Positions 50,601 through 57,846 of a stretch of 64,000 nt of DNA are shown here, one piece after another; within the stretch, counting starts at the first letter, position 1, and each line of letters opens with the position of its first letter. The stretch covers positions 1 through 64,000 of the forward strand of contig JAODUP010001326.1 of the NCBI GenBank assembly GCA_025642065.1, read 5' to 3'. The notes below the pieces were generated by a model. It did no database searches and had not been told where the DNA came from. It saw only the letters and a list, made by a program, of their open reading frames with translations. This DNA comes from Paralvinella palmiformis. Its lineage: Eukaryota; Annelida; Polychaeta; Terebellida; Alvinellidae. The position numbers were made by a program, and so were the translations under genes.

Positions 50601-53600
50601 CTTATATGATAAAATTCTACACATTATGGAGTACTTGAAGATGAAATATTTAAGCAGAGGTCGGAACAGTACACAAAAATAAATAACAGACACAATCTTG
50701 TGATCATGCCACTTTCAACTGCTTAATATTTTTGGGTGCTGGGTTCCAGATACTGAGATATATTATTGATATGAATTGGGTGGCTTCTAACAGATGATAG
50801 TAGTGTTAGAAACTCCATTTAATGCACAAATCTACTGTGAGAGAAAGCTAATAACATTTTAGGATGATAAGAGCTAAGAGAAATAATAACAATATACTGT
50901 ATTAAAACACAGATTACACAAGTTTAAAAAGGATGATAATATGACAAATACTGGTAGTTTACACTTAGCTTAATTTACACTATAAGATATTTATCATTAT
51001 GAAAGTCTGATAAACATCACTGATTCAAAATGAGAGACGTCAACAATTCAGAATTGTCCTTTACCACTCGACCGGTTCATCAGTTCCTGAATCAGCTAAA
51101 TCATTACCAGTGGTTTTGCATTGAACTTCATCAGGTTTTCTCATTGCCATCACCACTTTTCCTCCTCTCAAAAACATAAAATATATAACATATTGTTTGT
51201 CCTGTTCCTGTCCTGATATTCATTTTCAGGAGTTAAGTGATCTCAAATAGACAATAAAGCCAAATGCATCAACAGTGTGATGTGACCTTTCTAGAATATT
51301 CAACAGAAACTTACATAAGTAAGGAGACAGAGGTTCCATTGATTTTACATAAATTAGGCCTACATCTAGATATTTATTTTAGTTTTGAATCTAAACTTGA
51401 TGAGAAATACTGAATATAATAAATTCTTAGGAAAATTCTAGTTTCAAGATTCAAGAAGACCAAACAGAATTTATTATAACAGACCTGCCTATGCCTATAA
51501 ATGGTAGATCCATAGTTCTCATACAAACAATAGTCTTAAAATTGTGTGGTGTCATCATATATAATAATAAATAAAACTTTTATATAGCATCAGGTTCAGT
51601 AAACTGTTCTCAGTGGAACTGTACAGATAAAATAGATATATTCCAGGTTTTATGATAATAAAATGCAAAATAATTGATAAAAATATAATAAACTATACTG
51701 CTTATTTAACGCAGTAATGAAAATAAATTCATCAACAGATCATTTAAAACCAGTTGGTGTTTTTTATAACACCAATATCTGCAGGAAGTATATTCCACAA
51801 CCTAAGGAGCAGCAGCAGCACTAAATGCCCTGTCCCTAAATATCTAAGTTGATGTTGATGATTGATGTTTTACGGCCACTCTTGTCCACATGGTAGTCTA
51901 AATGGGCCGAGCGACCTCCAAAGGCAATGAAGTAAAAGTCAAAGATGAAACACCCTTCAGATATGCCCACACCGAGATTAGAACTCCGGTGTCTTAGTTT
52001 ATGGGTCAATCGCCACTTCAGCAGTGTCTTACATCATCAGATATGGCTGAGTCTGTGGTAGTGTTATTTAATGTTGTAGGAGTTGATAAATTCAGTCAAG
52101 TCAAAGAAAAACCTGGGTCAGTCATGCGTTTTTAGTAAAGGACCATACACAACTACAGTCTCCCATTGACCTATATATCTTTTGTTATAGTAAACTCAGT
52201 ACTGAAGGTAGACAGAGTATCAAAAGGCATGTCAAAACCTCAAGGTACTGAGTACTGAAAGGCTGTCTTCTATACTTTGTGGCTCTTGATATGTTGTCCA
52301 CTTTTCCAAACTTAGTTGATCATTTAATAAAAAAAACAGGGCTATCAAACATTAGAAAAACATGTTAGCTATGTTGAAAATCAGCTAATTTCAGCAAAAT
52401 CTACCAAAAATCAAAAGACAGACCAGCTAATTCTACTGGATTTTGACTCACAGGCTTTTAATAGTCATTACCTCAAAGTACCATAATACCACAAACAAAA
52501 CTAACCATTAATTGTCATGATACAGCCAATATATTAATATGTAGTTGTTAATCAGACACAAATTAAACATTCAAGCTAACTTAAGGTAATTCAGTTAGCA
52601 TGTTGTATTTGCATTATATACACCTAAATTATTTAAGATGGTCTGGTGTTAAATATTTGCTACCAACTTTTAATACATCTTATCACATGTGCTAGATATT
52701 GTTGCTAATATGTATGAAAGATGTGCCTGAATATAAACAGTTAATTATTCCTTATTATTTTAATATCTTCAATATAATTCATTTAAAGCTAGCAACTAAT
52801 TTATGGATCAGAAAATATACTATACATATATTTTTTAACAAACCTATTTAATTGCATACTTAGATACTATAAAATATTAACTTTAATTCCAAGTAAATAT
52901 TTGGCATACTAACTTATATATATTTGTGTGTGTGAATAACTTATATGTAATTATTTATAAGTGCCACTTCACAAAAATCACATAATTATTATACATGTAG
53001 TTGGTTCTTAAAATTAATCATGACTGGATGAATGTGAGTGCAAAAAACTAATTTTTCTTGGTCCCCTCCTTACTGCCTCAGATGGCACTAATTCATTTCA
53101 GAGAACTATAGTTCATTTTGTTTCTGTACAAAATAAAAGAATACTTTTCAACTCATTCCAAGTGAACATCTATTAAAAACAAATTACTAAACATTACTTA
53201 ATAATAATGTAGATTTAAGAAAGTAACCTTACCAGTAGCAACCATTCAGAAGCACTGTACAGTAATACCACAAAAAAAGATGTATTTAAAATCCCAATAA
53301 GATATTTGAACAATAAAACATTACTGAAACCATGAAATGATGTGTTTTTAAAACATATTTAAATTTGTATCAATTGTAAATCTATTTAATAAAGTGAGGC
53401 CTTCAACGCTAAATGCACAGTCATGATATAATTTAAGCCTAGACACAGGTACCTGAATTACAAACCAACAGGATGAAAGGAGTTTTTGGGATGACTTTCT
53501 AATAGACAACGGTTCACACAGGTATTCGGGTGCCATTGATAGATTTATAAGTTGTTAGCAGAATCTTGAAATGGATATGCTGAGTAACAGGTAGCTAATG

Positions 53601-56600
53601 CAGGTTTTGAAGAATTGGGATGATATGATCATATTTTGAAGTATTTGTTGCCCCATTTTATAAAAGTGACTGAGGTTAAGAAAACAGATAAAATATAGTG
53701 CATTTTCGTCTATCAGAGAGCATTCTTCTTGTTTTTATTAAGCAGTGTACAGAATGCCATTACAGGTATATTTGGGGTTAACATCACTTTAAGCTGGTAG
53801 AGCAAATACCTGACTAATTATTATTACTAATCATTTAGGTTACTCTCAGAATAATCTCAAACTAATATCTAGACAAGAACCTAGAATATTATTATTGAAA
53901 AATGTATACAACGTTTCATTAGAATTCTGAATATCTATTACTGCAGTAGCAATATTCATCCTAAAGCATGCATCATCAAGGTAGACATAAGGACATACAT
54001 TTTTATTTTTCCTTTTCTTGTGTCCTTTTATGAAACCAGTTGGGACTTCACACCTTTTTTCTGTTTCCTTCAGGGCTGCAAGGGCAGCATGAAGCTTCTC
54101 ATCTTCAAAGGACATTAGACCTTCCTGAATAGCAGACATCAATCATATGAAATTTGTTTATGCAAAGGAACAAAACAAAGGAACAAAACAATTATATATT
54201 AGTTAAATACATATTAGGTAAAGATTTAAAGAAATAACTGACCCATTTTCATGTGTTGAAAAGGTTTTTTTTTTAAATTATTTTAGTGGGTAATTTACTT
54301 TATGTAACAGGTTATATCAATCAATTAATATTAACAATAATAATTTTAAAATTCTCATCAACATTATTATCATTAAAACATCTACTAAAACACATAAATG
54401 TTTGCACATACCATAACCATAACAAAACTAGACCCAAAACTCATTGTAGGACTGTAATCCCTGGAAGATAATATAATTTTCCATAATAAATGTGAAGTAA
54501 CACCAAACTTTAGAAATATTAACATCGCGGATAATATAACAGATCACATAATGCATATCCTGAGACTGTGGTAAAATATGGGGTACCGTATAAACTCATG
54601 TATAACTCGATTTGTTTGGGTAGTAAAAACTACCAGTACAACCAGATCATTAGCGATAATATAAAAATCACTTTTCACATTGCAAACCTTGCTAGTGAGC
54701 TCTGGTGGCATAGTGGTTAAGCACCTGGCTCACAACATCGTGGGTGGCTGAACACGTTAAATAGTGCTGCTGTCTCCACTGAATTGTTTAAAAATAAAGG
54801 AGGACGTTAAAAAACCTGAGGACATAAACACTCAGGGTATTTCTGCCCCATCTTTCCATACTGCTCCTATGTGAGTGGTGGGGGAGGTTTTCTCAACCAC
54901 TCCGACATAGAGGCTGTGCGGAATAAGTGACAGTCTGGGGATTCTCCTGGAACAACAAAGCCAAGCAAACATTCTGGCCTCTTGCTGTGAAACAAATAAT
55001 TAATAACACTTTGATTAATAACACAGTTGAAAGGACTCTACAATCAGGTGTGTTTGGTGTGACAAATTTGTTTATTTCTATTAGTTATAAAATCAAAGCC
55101 AAATCATGTGTGTGTGTGTGTCTATGGCCAGCACGCTCTCTCTCTCTGTGTGTGTGTGTGTGTGTGTGTGTGGTGCTGCCGGTGAAGCAAGCAGGTTTGG
55201 TGTGACAAGTTTGTTTATTTATATTAGTTATAAAATCAAAGCCAAATCGTGTGTGTGTGTGTGTGTGTGTGTGTTTTAGGGTACATAGTAAGAGGCAACA
55301 GGCACAGAGCATCAACATATCTAAACCTCCTTCGAAACCTACCTCCATAAATCTAAATACAACTATACATACATTAATCTAAATATTAAATGTTCAATAC
55401 CTCCACATATTGATAAATGTGTGCGTATACCTAAGCATGTGTCTGGTCTACTCATCAGCCTGTGGGAACCAGCTAATTCGCTTTTCGTACGCGACAAATA
55501 TGTCACGCTCACAGGAAAGCGGCTACATGCAGGCTACGTACAAAAAGCGGAAGCATGTAAAAACATACCATTTGATACCACAGCTCGCAGCAAACACGTG
55601 CGTGTGGTTCAATGGTGACTTGCTACATACATGTCAAACTATTTTGACACCACAGTTTACATTCAACAGTAATTTTCTGTGGTCCAAAAGAAACCTGTAT
55701 ATAAAGCATTTCGACACCTCAGATGCTGACCTCAGCTTTATTCTGTGTTCGAATAGCTGAATAAATCCTACCTATATGAACCGTGTATCAATACACGTCC
55801 GACTGGTCTGGCGTCGAAGTTCTTCTCTAACCTAAGTGAAAATTCAAGCCCTATATATAGCCTCAGCGTGTTAACAAACATTACAGTTTGTCCACAACAA
55901 AGAGAATGCACACTAACACAGTATGGACTCACTAAAGCGATTAAACTAAAATAAAAACAAAGTAGCAATACCGCACAATGGATTATTACTGGACTAGAAC
56001 GAAATATCGTCTCAAACCTGAGTAAATACTACGATTTACTCGAACCTAACAGCTAACCCTCATACCTTTCCGTTCATCACTAAGGGAACGTTCATTCACG
56101 CTTAATTTAGCGTCCCTAAGTATATGCAGTTAGGTGTGGTGGGATCTAAATTAAAGCGCCTATCCACTTGATCTATTTGACCCATGGTCGAGAACAGCGG
56201 ATTTCAGGCAGATCTCCGATACTGCGAATGACACGTCGGGATTATAATAGCTATACATTTAACAAATTTCCTATATCAGTGTAATCTAATTACTCATAAT
56301 ATGGGAAAAAACTCTATCCGCAGCTTAATACCCATGGAGATGCCTGCCGGAGTAACAAACGACTCCAGGAGTATAAATCCATCAATCCATCAAAATATGG
56401 TCTCCACGCATAGAAAACGGAACTTTCTCAACCGCAGCATAATATGCCTTGTGATATTTGCTGGAGGGTCAAATACCTCATAAACATACAAATCCAATAA
56501 ATACTATGACCTACTCGTCACTATTACATCGGCGCCTTAACAGATCGTTATGGCGGAATTGCCGTTCTATATATTAACATTTTCAAATCAGATCTAATGT

Positions 56601-57846
56601 CTGCTATACAAACTATAATTATAATATAGGGTTTTATTAATGACAAGGAGACTAGAGTTAGCCTTGAATGTCATAGTACAGACTGGACATAACTGGACCT
56701 AGGAAAGATAATTCTATTCCCACAAACAACTAAGGTGAATTATATATACAACTAAAGTTGTTATATGTGTGTATGTGTGTGTGTGTGTGTGTGTGTGTAT
56801 GGCGTGCACGCTCTCTCTGTGTATGTGTGTGTGTGTGTGTGTGGTGCTGCCGGTGAAGCAAGCAGGTTTGGTGTGACAAATTTGTTTATTTATATTAGTT
56901 ATAAAATCAAAGCCAAATCATGTGTGTGTGTGTGTCTCTGTGTGTGTGTGTCGCTGCTGGTGAAGAAATTGATATTCAGGATGCACTAGCTGACACCATG
57001 AGTTTGATTGACTGGGTCAACTTTTTTGCGAATGACTAATACAATGAGCATATGCATGAGGAAAGAATTACAGGGTCAAAGATTGGCCTCAACTTATCTG
57101 CCGGGGTCGACCTATAGGTGAGTATATACAGTAATGTGTAACAGAAGAGCATATGAAACATTCGAAGAGTGCTCTTTATAGCTATAACACCTCTTCTGTA
57201 TCCATTTTAATTATAGTTAATCAATGGCAATTCAGTTCCACATGATGGACAACTTGTTGACTTTTATAGAAAAATTAACATAACCAGTTATAAATGATAA
57301 TTATAATAGTACTAAACTTTAAGACTGTAAATTACCAAATGATCAATGTAATGATATGTATATAAATAGATATACATAAATATATATATCACATATTGCT
57401 TCTATTTTTTTAATCATTAATTTAGTAGGTGACCTGTGATATTAAATATTTGCAACATTAAAAATTGTACAAAAAGGAAGTATACATAATATAGTAACAT
57501 ACACAAAATATAAAGATTGTTTTGTCAAAAACTGATCAATTCCTTGAATACAAATAATGATTGTAAAGCAGCAGATTGTGTTTGTTGTCTTGAAATCAAT
57601 TATATAGATGCTCTTAACTTAGCAGTAATGTATATTCATTATTACAGACCTGTACTGTTTGAAGAGTTCCTCCGCCTCTGCCCACTGGTTATTAATTAGC
57701 AGGATGATCCCTTTTAATGAAAGTTCTACATCATCTATGGTCATAACACTGGATCCTGAATCTGAGGAAACCTCAATGCCTTCATCATCACCAACCAAAC
57801 AACCCTCAAAAGCTTCTTCAGCAACAATAGAAGCCTGGTGTGCCAT
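37455..57846 (-). CDS. TTC39C: TTC39C orthologue, tetratricopeptide repeat protein 39C (13 coding exons)
   Basis: The product belongs to the TTC39/Iml2 family of TPR-like helical-repeat proteins. Its cellular role is poorly defined; the repeats are expected to act as a protein-binding scaffold. Thirteen minus-strand exons are bounded by GT/AG sites: 57846-57650, 54460-54412, 54124-53999, 50391-49847, 47595-47525, 45295-45198, 44803-44710, 44268-44161, 42630-42521, 42408-42285, 41573-41371, 37787-37749 and 37544-37455. Together they make 1854 nt, 617 residues plus stop, with every phase consistent and no internal stop. Family-diagnostic stretches in the expected order are LFKQYR (exon 1), MSFG (2), TEKRCE (3), SYIKGGWCLRKAWK (4), LLWYHTIMRPFFALDG (5), FFKGRL (6), NQREIQ (7), GATGD and KRKNNQ (9), FACYELG (11) and DYDFENRLHVRI (13). 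These match TTC39C better than TTC39A or B. The introns (0.1-3.6 kb) are full of transposon debris, but no exon is damaged, so the gene looks functional. The first exon boundary is the weakest part. Confidence 0.93.
37749..37787 (-). CDS. TTC39C: TTC39C exon 12 (39 bp)
   Basis: A 13-codon micro-exon, EQHNAKKYFTKAK, between acceptor gtttgtttttag and donor gtatgcat, after a 3.6 kb intron loaded with SINE and LINE copies. It bridges exon 11 (..EKSE) and exon 13 (DHYNDYDFENR..) in phase 0 and matches the length of the family's last TPR helix. Confidence 0.92.
38780..39705 (-). mobile_element. L2-like LINE, 5'-truncated copy in TTC39C intron 11
   Basis: Nearly collinear with the 3' third of the element at 6114-7272. 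It starts with a (TAA)n tail, ttaataaagc and a cattcaaaggc box, then carries the region encoding the CAF-like C-terminal stretch, and breaks off at ggtgat near 39705. It lacks the ~360-bp duplication and 21-bp array of the 6-kb copy but has its own ~70-bp tandem duplication at about 38920-39050. Confidence 0.88.
39725..40035 (+). repeat. ~20-bp minisatellite (catatatgactagtacaat) split by a SINE
   Basis: Units of atgactagtacaatcatat occur at 39733-39804 and again at 39997-40035, with the SINE at 39805-39987 between them. Confidence 0.8.
39805..39987 (-). mobile_element. tRNA-derived SINE (family S), full-length copy
   Basis: About 183 bp on the minus strand. It has a tRNA-like head with a box A (TGGCCTAGCGG, 39976-39966) and box B (GTTCGAATCTC, 39931-39921) at normal tRNA spacing, then an unrelated body (ctcggcccatttagccta, aaaagtggccgtaaa) and a catcaatcatc tail. 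TACAAG flanks both ends as a possible target duplication. The RNA polymerase III promoter boxes are intact, so this copy may be fairly young. Confidence 0.88.
41033..41208 (+). mobile_element. tRNA-derived SINE (family S) with 17-bp target duplication
   Basis: Plus-strand copy starting gggcgcctctgtggtctaat. Its body and 3' catcaaacatcatcatt tail match the copy at 39805. Flanked by ttatataatacacaaac (41016-41032) and ttatataacccacaaac (41209-41225), which differ at two positions. Box B is decayed to gttcaaatctt. The duplication is direct evidence of LINE-driven insertion into TTC39C intron 11. Confidence 0.9.
41371..41573 (-). CDS. TTC39C: TTC39C exon 11 (203 bp)
   Basis: Between acceptor ctatttgccag and donor gtatggaac. 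Encodes ECNQVMDKKLFHLRSLIEGA, a helix with LGSPEMAVQCFEE, and DKHVAAFACYELGTICLEKS. This is the best-preserved canonical TPR (LG...A..CF......AFACYELG). Ends in phase 0. Confidence 0.95.
42285..42408 (-). CDS. TTC39C: TTC39C exon 10 (124 bp)
   Basis: Follows a short 112-bp intron: acceptor atattgttgtag, donor gtatattg. Encodes AEKFKKIAPTQDHLTLLVLE then VLYLWGSIPHCKQSDLERHLE. The VLYLW motif and its distance from KRKNNQ match the family. One base carries over. Confidence 0.94.
42521..42630 (-). CDS. TTC39C: TTC39C exon 9 (110 bp)
   Basis: Between acceptor ctgtctacag and donor gtaagtttgg. Encodes CLGATGDTSSAHEILKEVPR then LMKRKNNQLERFVTKR. GATGD and KRKNNQ are hallmark stretches of TTC39C. Ends in phase 0. 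Confidence 0.95.
44161..44268 (-). CDS. TTC39C: TTC39C exon 8 (108 bp)
   Basis: Between acceptor gatttctttag and donor gtacgtag. Completes Gly and reads WLHMLRIEYNEASDRFLTLK then KDSRWSKCYYAYLTG. The SRWSKCYYAYL stretch is the TTC39 signature that precedes GATGD. Using the donor after GGAA keeps the join to exon 9 in frame (LTG-I-CLGATGD). Confidence 0.93.
44593..44653. repeat. (TA)n tract in TTC39C intron 7
   Basis: About 60 bases of TA just downstream of exon 7. Confidence 0.95.
44710..44803 (-). CDS. TTC39C: TTC39C exon 7 (94 bp)
   Basis: Between acceptor tattgttacag and donor gtaatttaa. Encodes AEVDESLAVYKQAMEKCANQ then REIQLISIYEIG, a TPR-like helix pair; the NQREIQ and YEIG positions are conserved in the family. 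One base carries over to exon 8. Confidence 0.94.
45198..45295 (-). CDS. TTC39C: TTC39C exon 6 (98 bp)
   Basis: Between acceptor cattattacag and donor gtatgtag. Encodes GISEATVVIERCKKEYPDSA then LYLFFKGRLLRLE. The YPDSALYLFFKGR stretch is the conserved start of a TPR helix pair. Ends in phase 0. Confidence 0.95.
45611..46734. mobile_element. pogo/Tigger-like DNA transposon, internally deleted, in TTC39C intron 5
   Basis: 1124-bp element with terminal inverted repeats beginning CAGTCTAA on both sides (left CAGTCTAACTTGCTCTTAAC, right inverted CAGTCTAAGCTGCTCCTAAT) and flanked by TA at 45609-45610 and 46735-46736. CAGT termini with TA target duplication are the hallmark of pogo/Tigger elements. 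The subterminal regions repeat GCCACCTG- and GCGTTTA-like words. The internal minus strand keeps a stretch resembling the C-terminal tail of a pogo-type transposase (see the next entry). It cannot encode an active transposase. Confidence 0.85.
45843..46182 (-). pseudogene. pogo-type transposase C-terminal remnant
   Basis: The minus frame reads CVPPCTPSDSDNSDSEPTE, PPSLDRAQ, stop, CIQELRTFALHTGNYHIPG. An acidic Ser/Pro-rich region with a PP..L..A..CI..LR.FAL pattern is typical of the tail of pogo/Tigger and jerky-type transposases. The DDE catalytic core is absent. Its position inside CAGT terminal repeats supports the call. Confidence 0.6.
47294..47435 (-). mobile_element. tRNA-derived SINE (family S), decayed copy
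   Basis: Minus-strand copy in TTC39C intron 5: a ttttacagccactt body start, aaggctaaat, gatgaaacacccttcagata, and a degraded box B (ggtttgaacc). The 5' head is largely unrecognisable. Older than the copies at 39.8 and 41.0 kb. Confidence 0.8.
47525..47595 (-). CDS. TTC39C: TTC39C exon 5 (71 bp)
   Basis: 71-bp exon between acceptor tatatttttag and donor gtaggtg. Completes a Met codon and reads FALLWYHTIMRPFFALDG then TNLAAG. The WYHT..RPFFALDG signature is characteristic of TTC39 proteins. It leaves one base for exon 6. Confidence 0.95.
49640..49765 (+). repeat. L2/SINE-type 3' end (gtaaagtgcc...gctatataaaatac) with (TTA)n tail
   Basis: taaagtgccatagagcaatt, then agatgctatataaaatactt and an (ATT)n run. 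This is the conserved 3' tail recognised by L2-type reverse transcriptases in many animal SINEs and LINEs. No upstream body is recognised. Confidence 0.65.
49847..50391 (-). CDS. TTC39C: TTC39C exon 4 (545 bp, residues 125-306)
   Basis: The largest exon, between acceptor atgccaccag and donor gtaagtagg. It holds the most conserved part of the family: DRLIRQIVTGDCLLYESIL, SYIKGGWCLRKAWKLYERT, VSFGHGLLQLVISLVPPKVL, KIIEFLGFEADRQSGL and RDMKAPLA. Between the last Trp/Lys-rich helix and the VSFG stretch lies a Ser/Pro-rich insert (roughly residues 185-225) that is probably a disordered loop. It starts in phase 0 and leaves two bases for exon 5. Confidence 0.95.
51555..51845 (-). mobile_element. 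Second L2-like LINE family, 3' fragment in TTC39C intron 3
   Basis: The minus strand shows FRDRAFSAAAAP and, after a one-base shift, LWNILPADI, the typical C-terminal end of L2 ORF2 (RAFS.AAP.LWN.LP). It ends in gctatataaaagttttattt and a (TTA)-like tail. Distinct from the 6-kb family because the tail words differ. Only the last ~290 bp remain. Confidence 0.7.
51849..51993 (-). mobile_element. tRNA-derived SINE (family S), 5'-truncated copy
   Basis: Minus-strand copy in intron 3. The body is well preserved (ttttacggccactcttg, taaatgggccgagcgacctc, atatgcccacaccgagatt) but it ends inside box B (gattagaactc), so the box A part is missing. It adjoins an L2-like LINE remnant at 51555-51845 in the same orientation. 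Confidence 0.85.
53195..53690 (-). mobile_element. L2-like LINE, third and most decayed copy of the 6-kb family
   Basis: Minus-strand blocks MAPEYLCEPLSIRKSSQKLL, VPVSRLKLYHDCAFSVEGLT and LLNRF match the 3' end of the 6-kb element (MAPEYLCELVSIRK, VSRLKSYGDCAFSFAAPTLWNRL). Tail aataatgtagattt. In TTC39C intron 3. Confidence 0.8.
53999..54124 (-). CDS. TTC39C: TTC39C exon 3 (residues 83-124)
   Basis: 42 codons between acceptor tgctattcag and donor gtatgtcc. Encodes EGLMSFEDEKLHAALAALKE, then TEKRCE and a Lys-rich end (KGHKKRKNKN). In the family this is the helical segment and basic linker before the long central exon. Phase 0 at both ends. Confidence 0.93.
54412..54460 (-). CDS. TTC39C: TTC39C exon 2 (49 bp)
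   Basis: A 49-bp micro-exon found by its flanks: acceptor ttatcttccag and donor gtatgtgc. It completes the Arg codon from exon 1 and adds 16 residues, DYSPTMSFGSSFVMVM. These align with the segment between the LFKQYR and MSFEDEK stretches of the family. The exon ends in phase 0, as exon 3 needs. It is too short to stand out as an open frame and is easy to miss. Confidence 0.93.
54697..54960 (+). mobile_element. Second tRNA-like SINE type (family T), candidate
   Basis: gagctctggtggcatagtgg followed by ttaagcacctggctcacaac has a clear box A (TGGCATAGTGG, 54706-54716) and tRNA-like spacing to a degraded box B region (gggtggctgaacacg). A ~200-bp unrelated body follows. Only one copy is in the window, so the family status is inferred. 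Confidence 0.6.
55052..55275 (+). repeat. GT-rich tandem unit, copies 1 and 2
   Basis: Two copies of gtttggtgtgacaaatttg..ttagttataaaatcaaagcc (55052-55105 and 55193-55248), each followed by a GT run. The second is preceded by ggtgctgccggtgaagcaag. A third copy lies at 56863-56919 beyond an insertion. Confidence 0.85.
55437..56197 (+). repeat. R1 dispersed repeat, copy 2, in TTC39C intron 1
   Basis: Same boundaries and orientation as copy 1 (26008-26775): starts ATGTGTCTGGTCT, ends GGTCGAGAACAG, with only scattered substitutions and short indels. The following 560 bases (56198-56760) have no counterpart by copy 1. The whole interval of about 55276-56760 interrupts a GT-rich tandem repeat, so R1 probably arrived as part of a ~1.5 kb insertion. 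Confidence 0.85.
56765..56950 (+). repeat. GT-rich tandem unit, copy 3
   Basis: Repeats the arrangement at 55110-55250: gcacgctctctct, GT run, ggtgctgccggtgaagcaag, gtttggtgtgac...aaagccaaatc, GT run. The right-hand partner of the array split by the R1-bearing insertion. Confidence 0.85.
57650..57846 (-). CDS. TTC39C: TTC39C exon 1 (residues 1-66)
   Basis: Begins with ATG at 57846 (MAHQ) and encodes an acidic, serine-rich N-terminus, then DDVELSLKGIILLINNQW and ELFKQYR, which resemble the start of vertebrate TTC39C. The donor is CAG|gtctgtaat and leaves two bases of an Arg codon. The bases upstream of the ATG are pyrimidine-rich, and CACACCAG|GC just inside would pass as a splice acceptor, so an earlier 5' exon cannot be excluded. 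The length of this N-terminal segment matches the family, which favours the ATG. Confidence 0.8.

Noticed and set aside
55085..55348. Open frames over the GT arrays near 55.1 kb
   Set aside because: Produced by GT/CA repeats; no family signature.
26008..56197. R1 pair as the two LTRs of one retrotransposon
   Set aside because: They are 29 kb apart with CR1 debris and a host gene between, no gag-pol and no primer-binding site after copy 1; solo LTRs remain possible.
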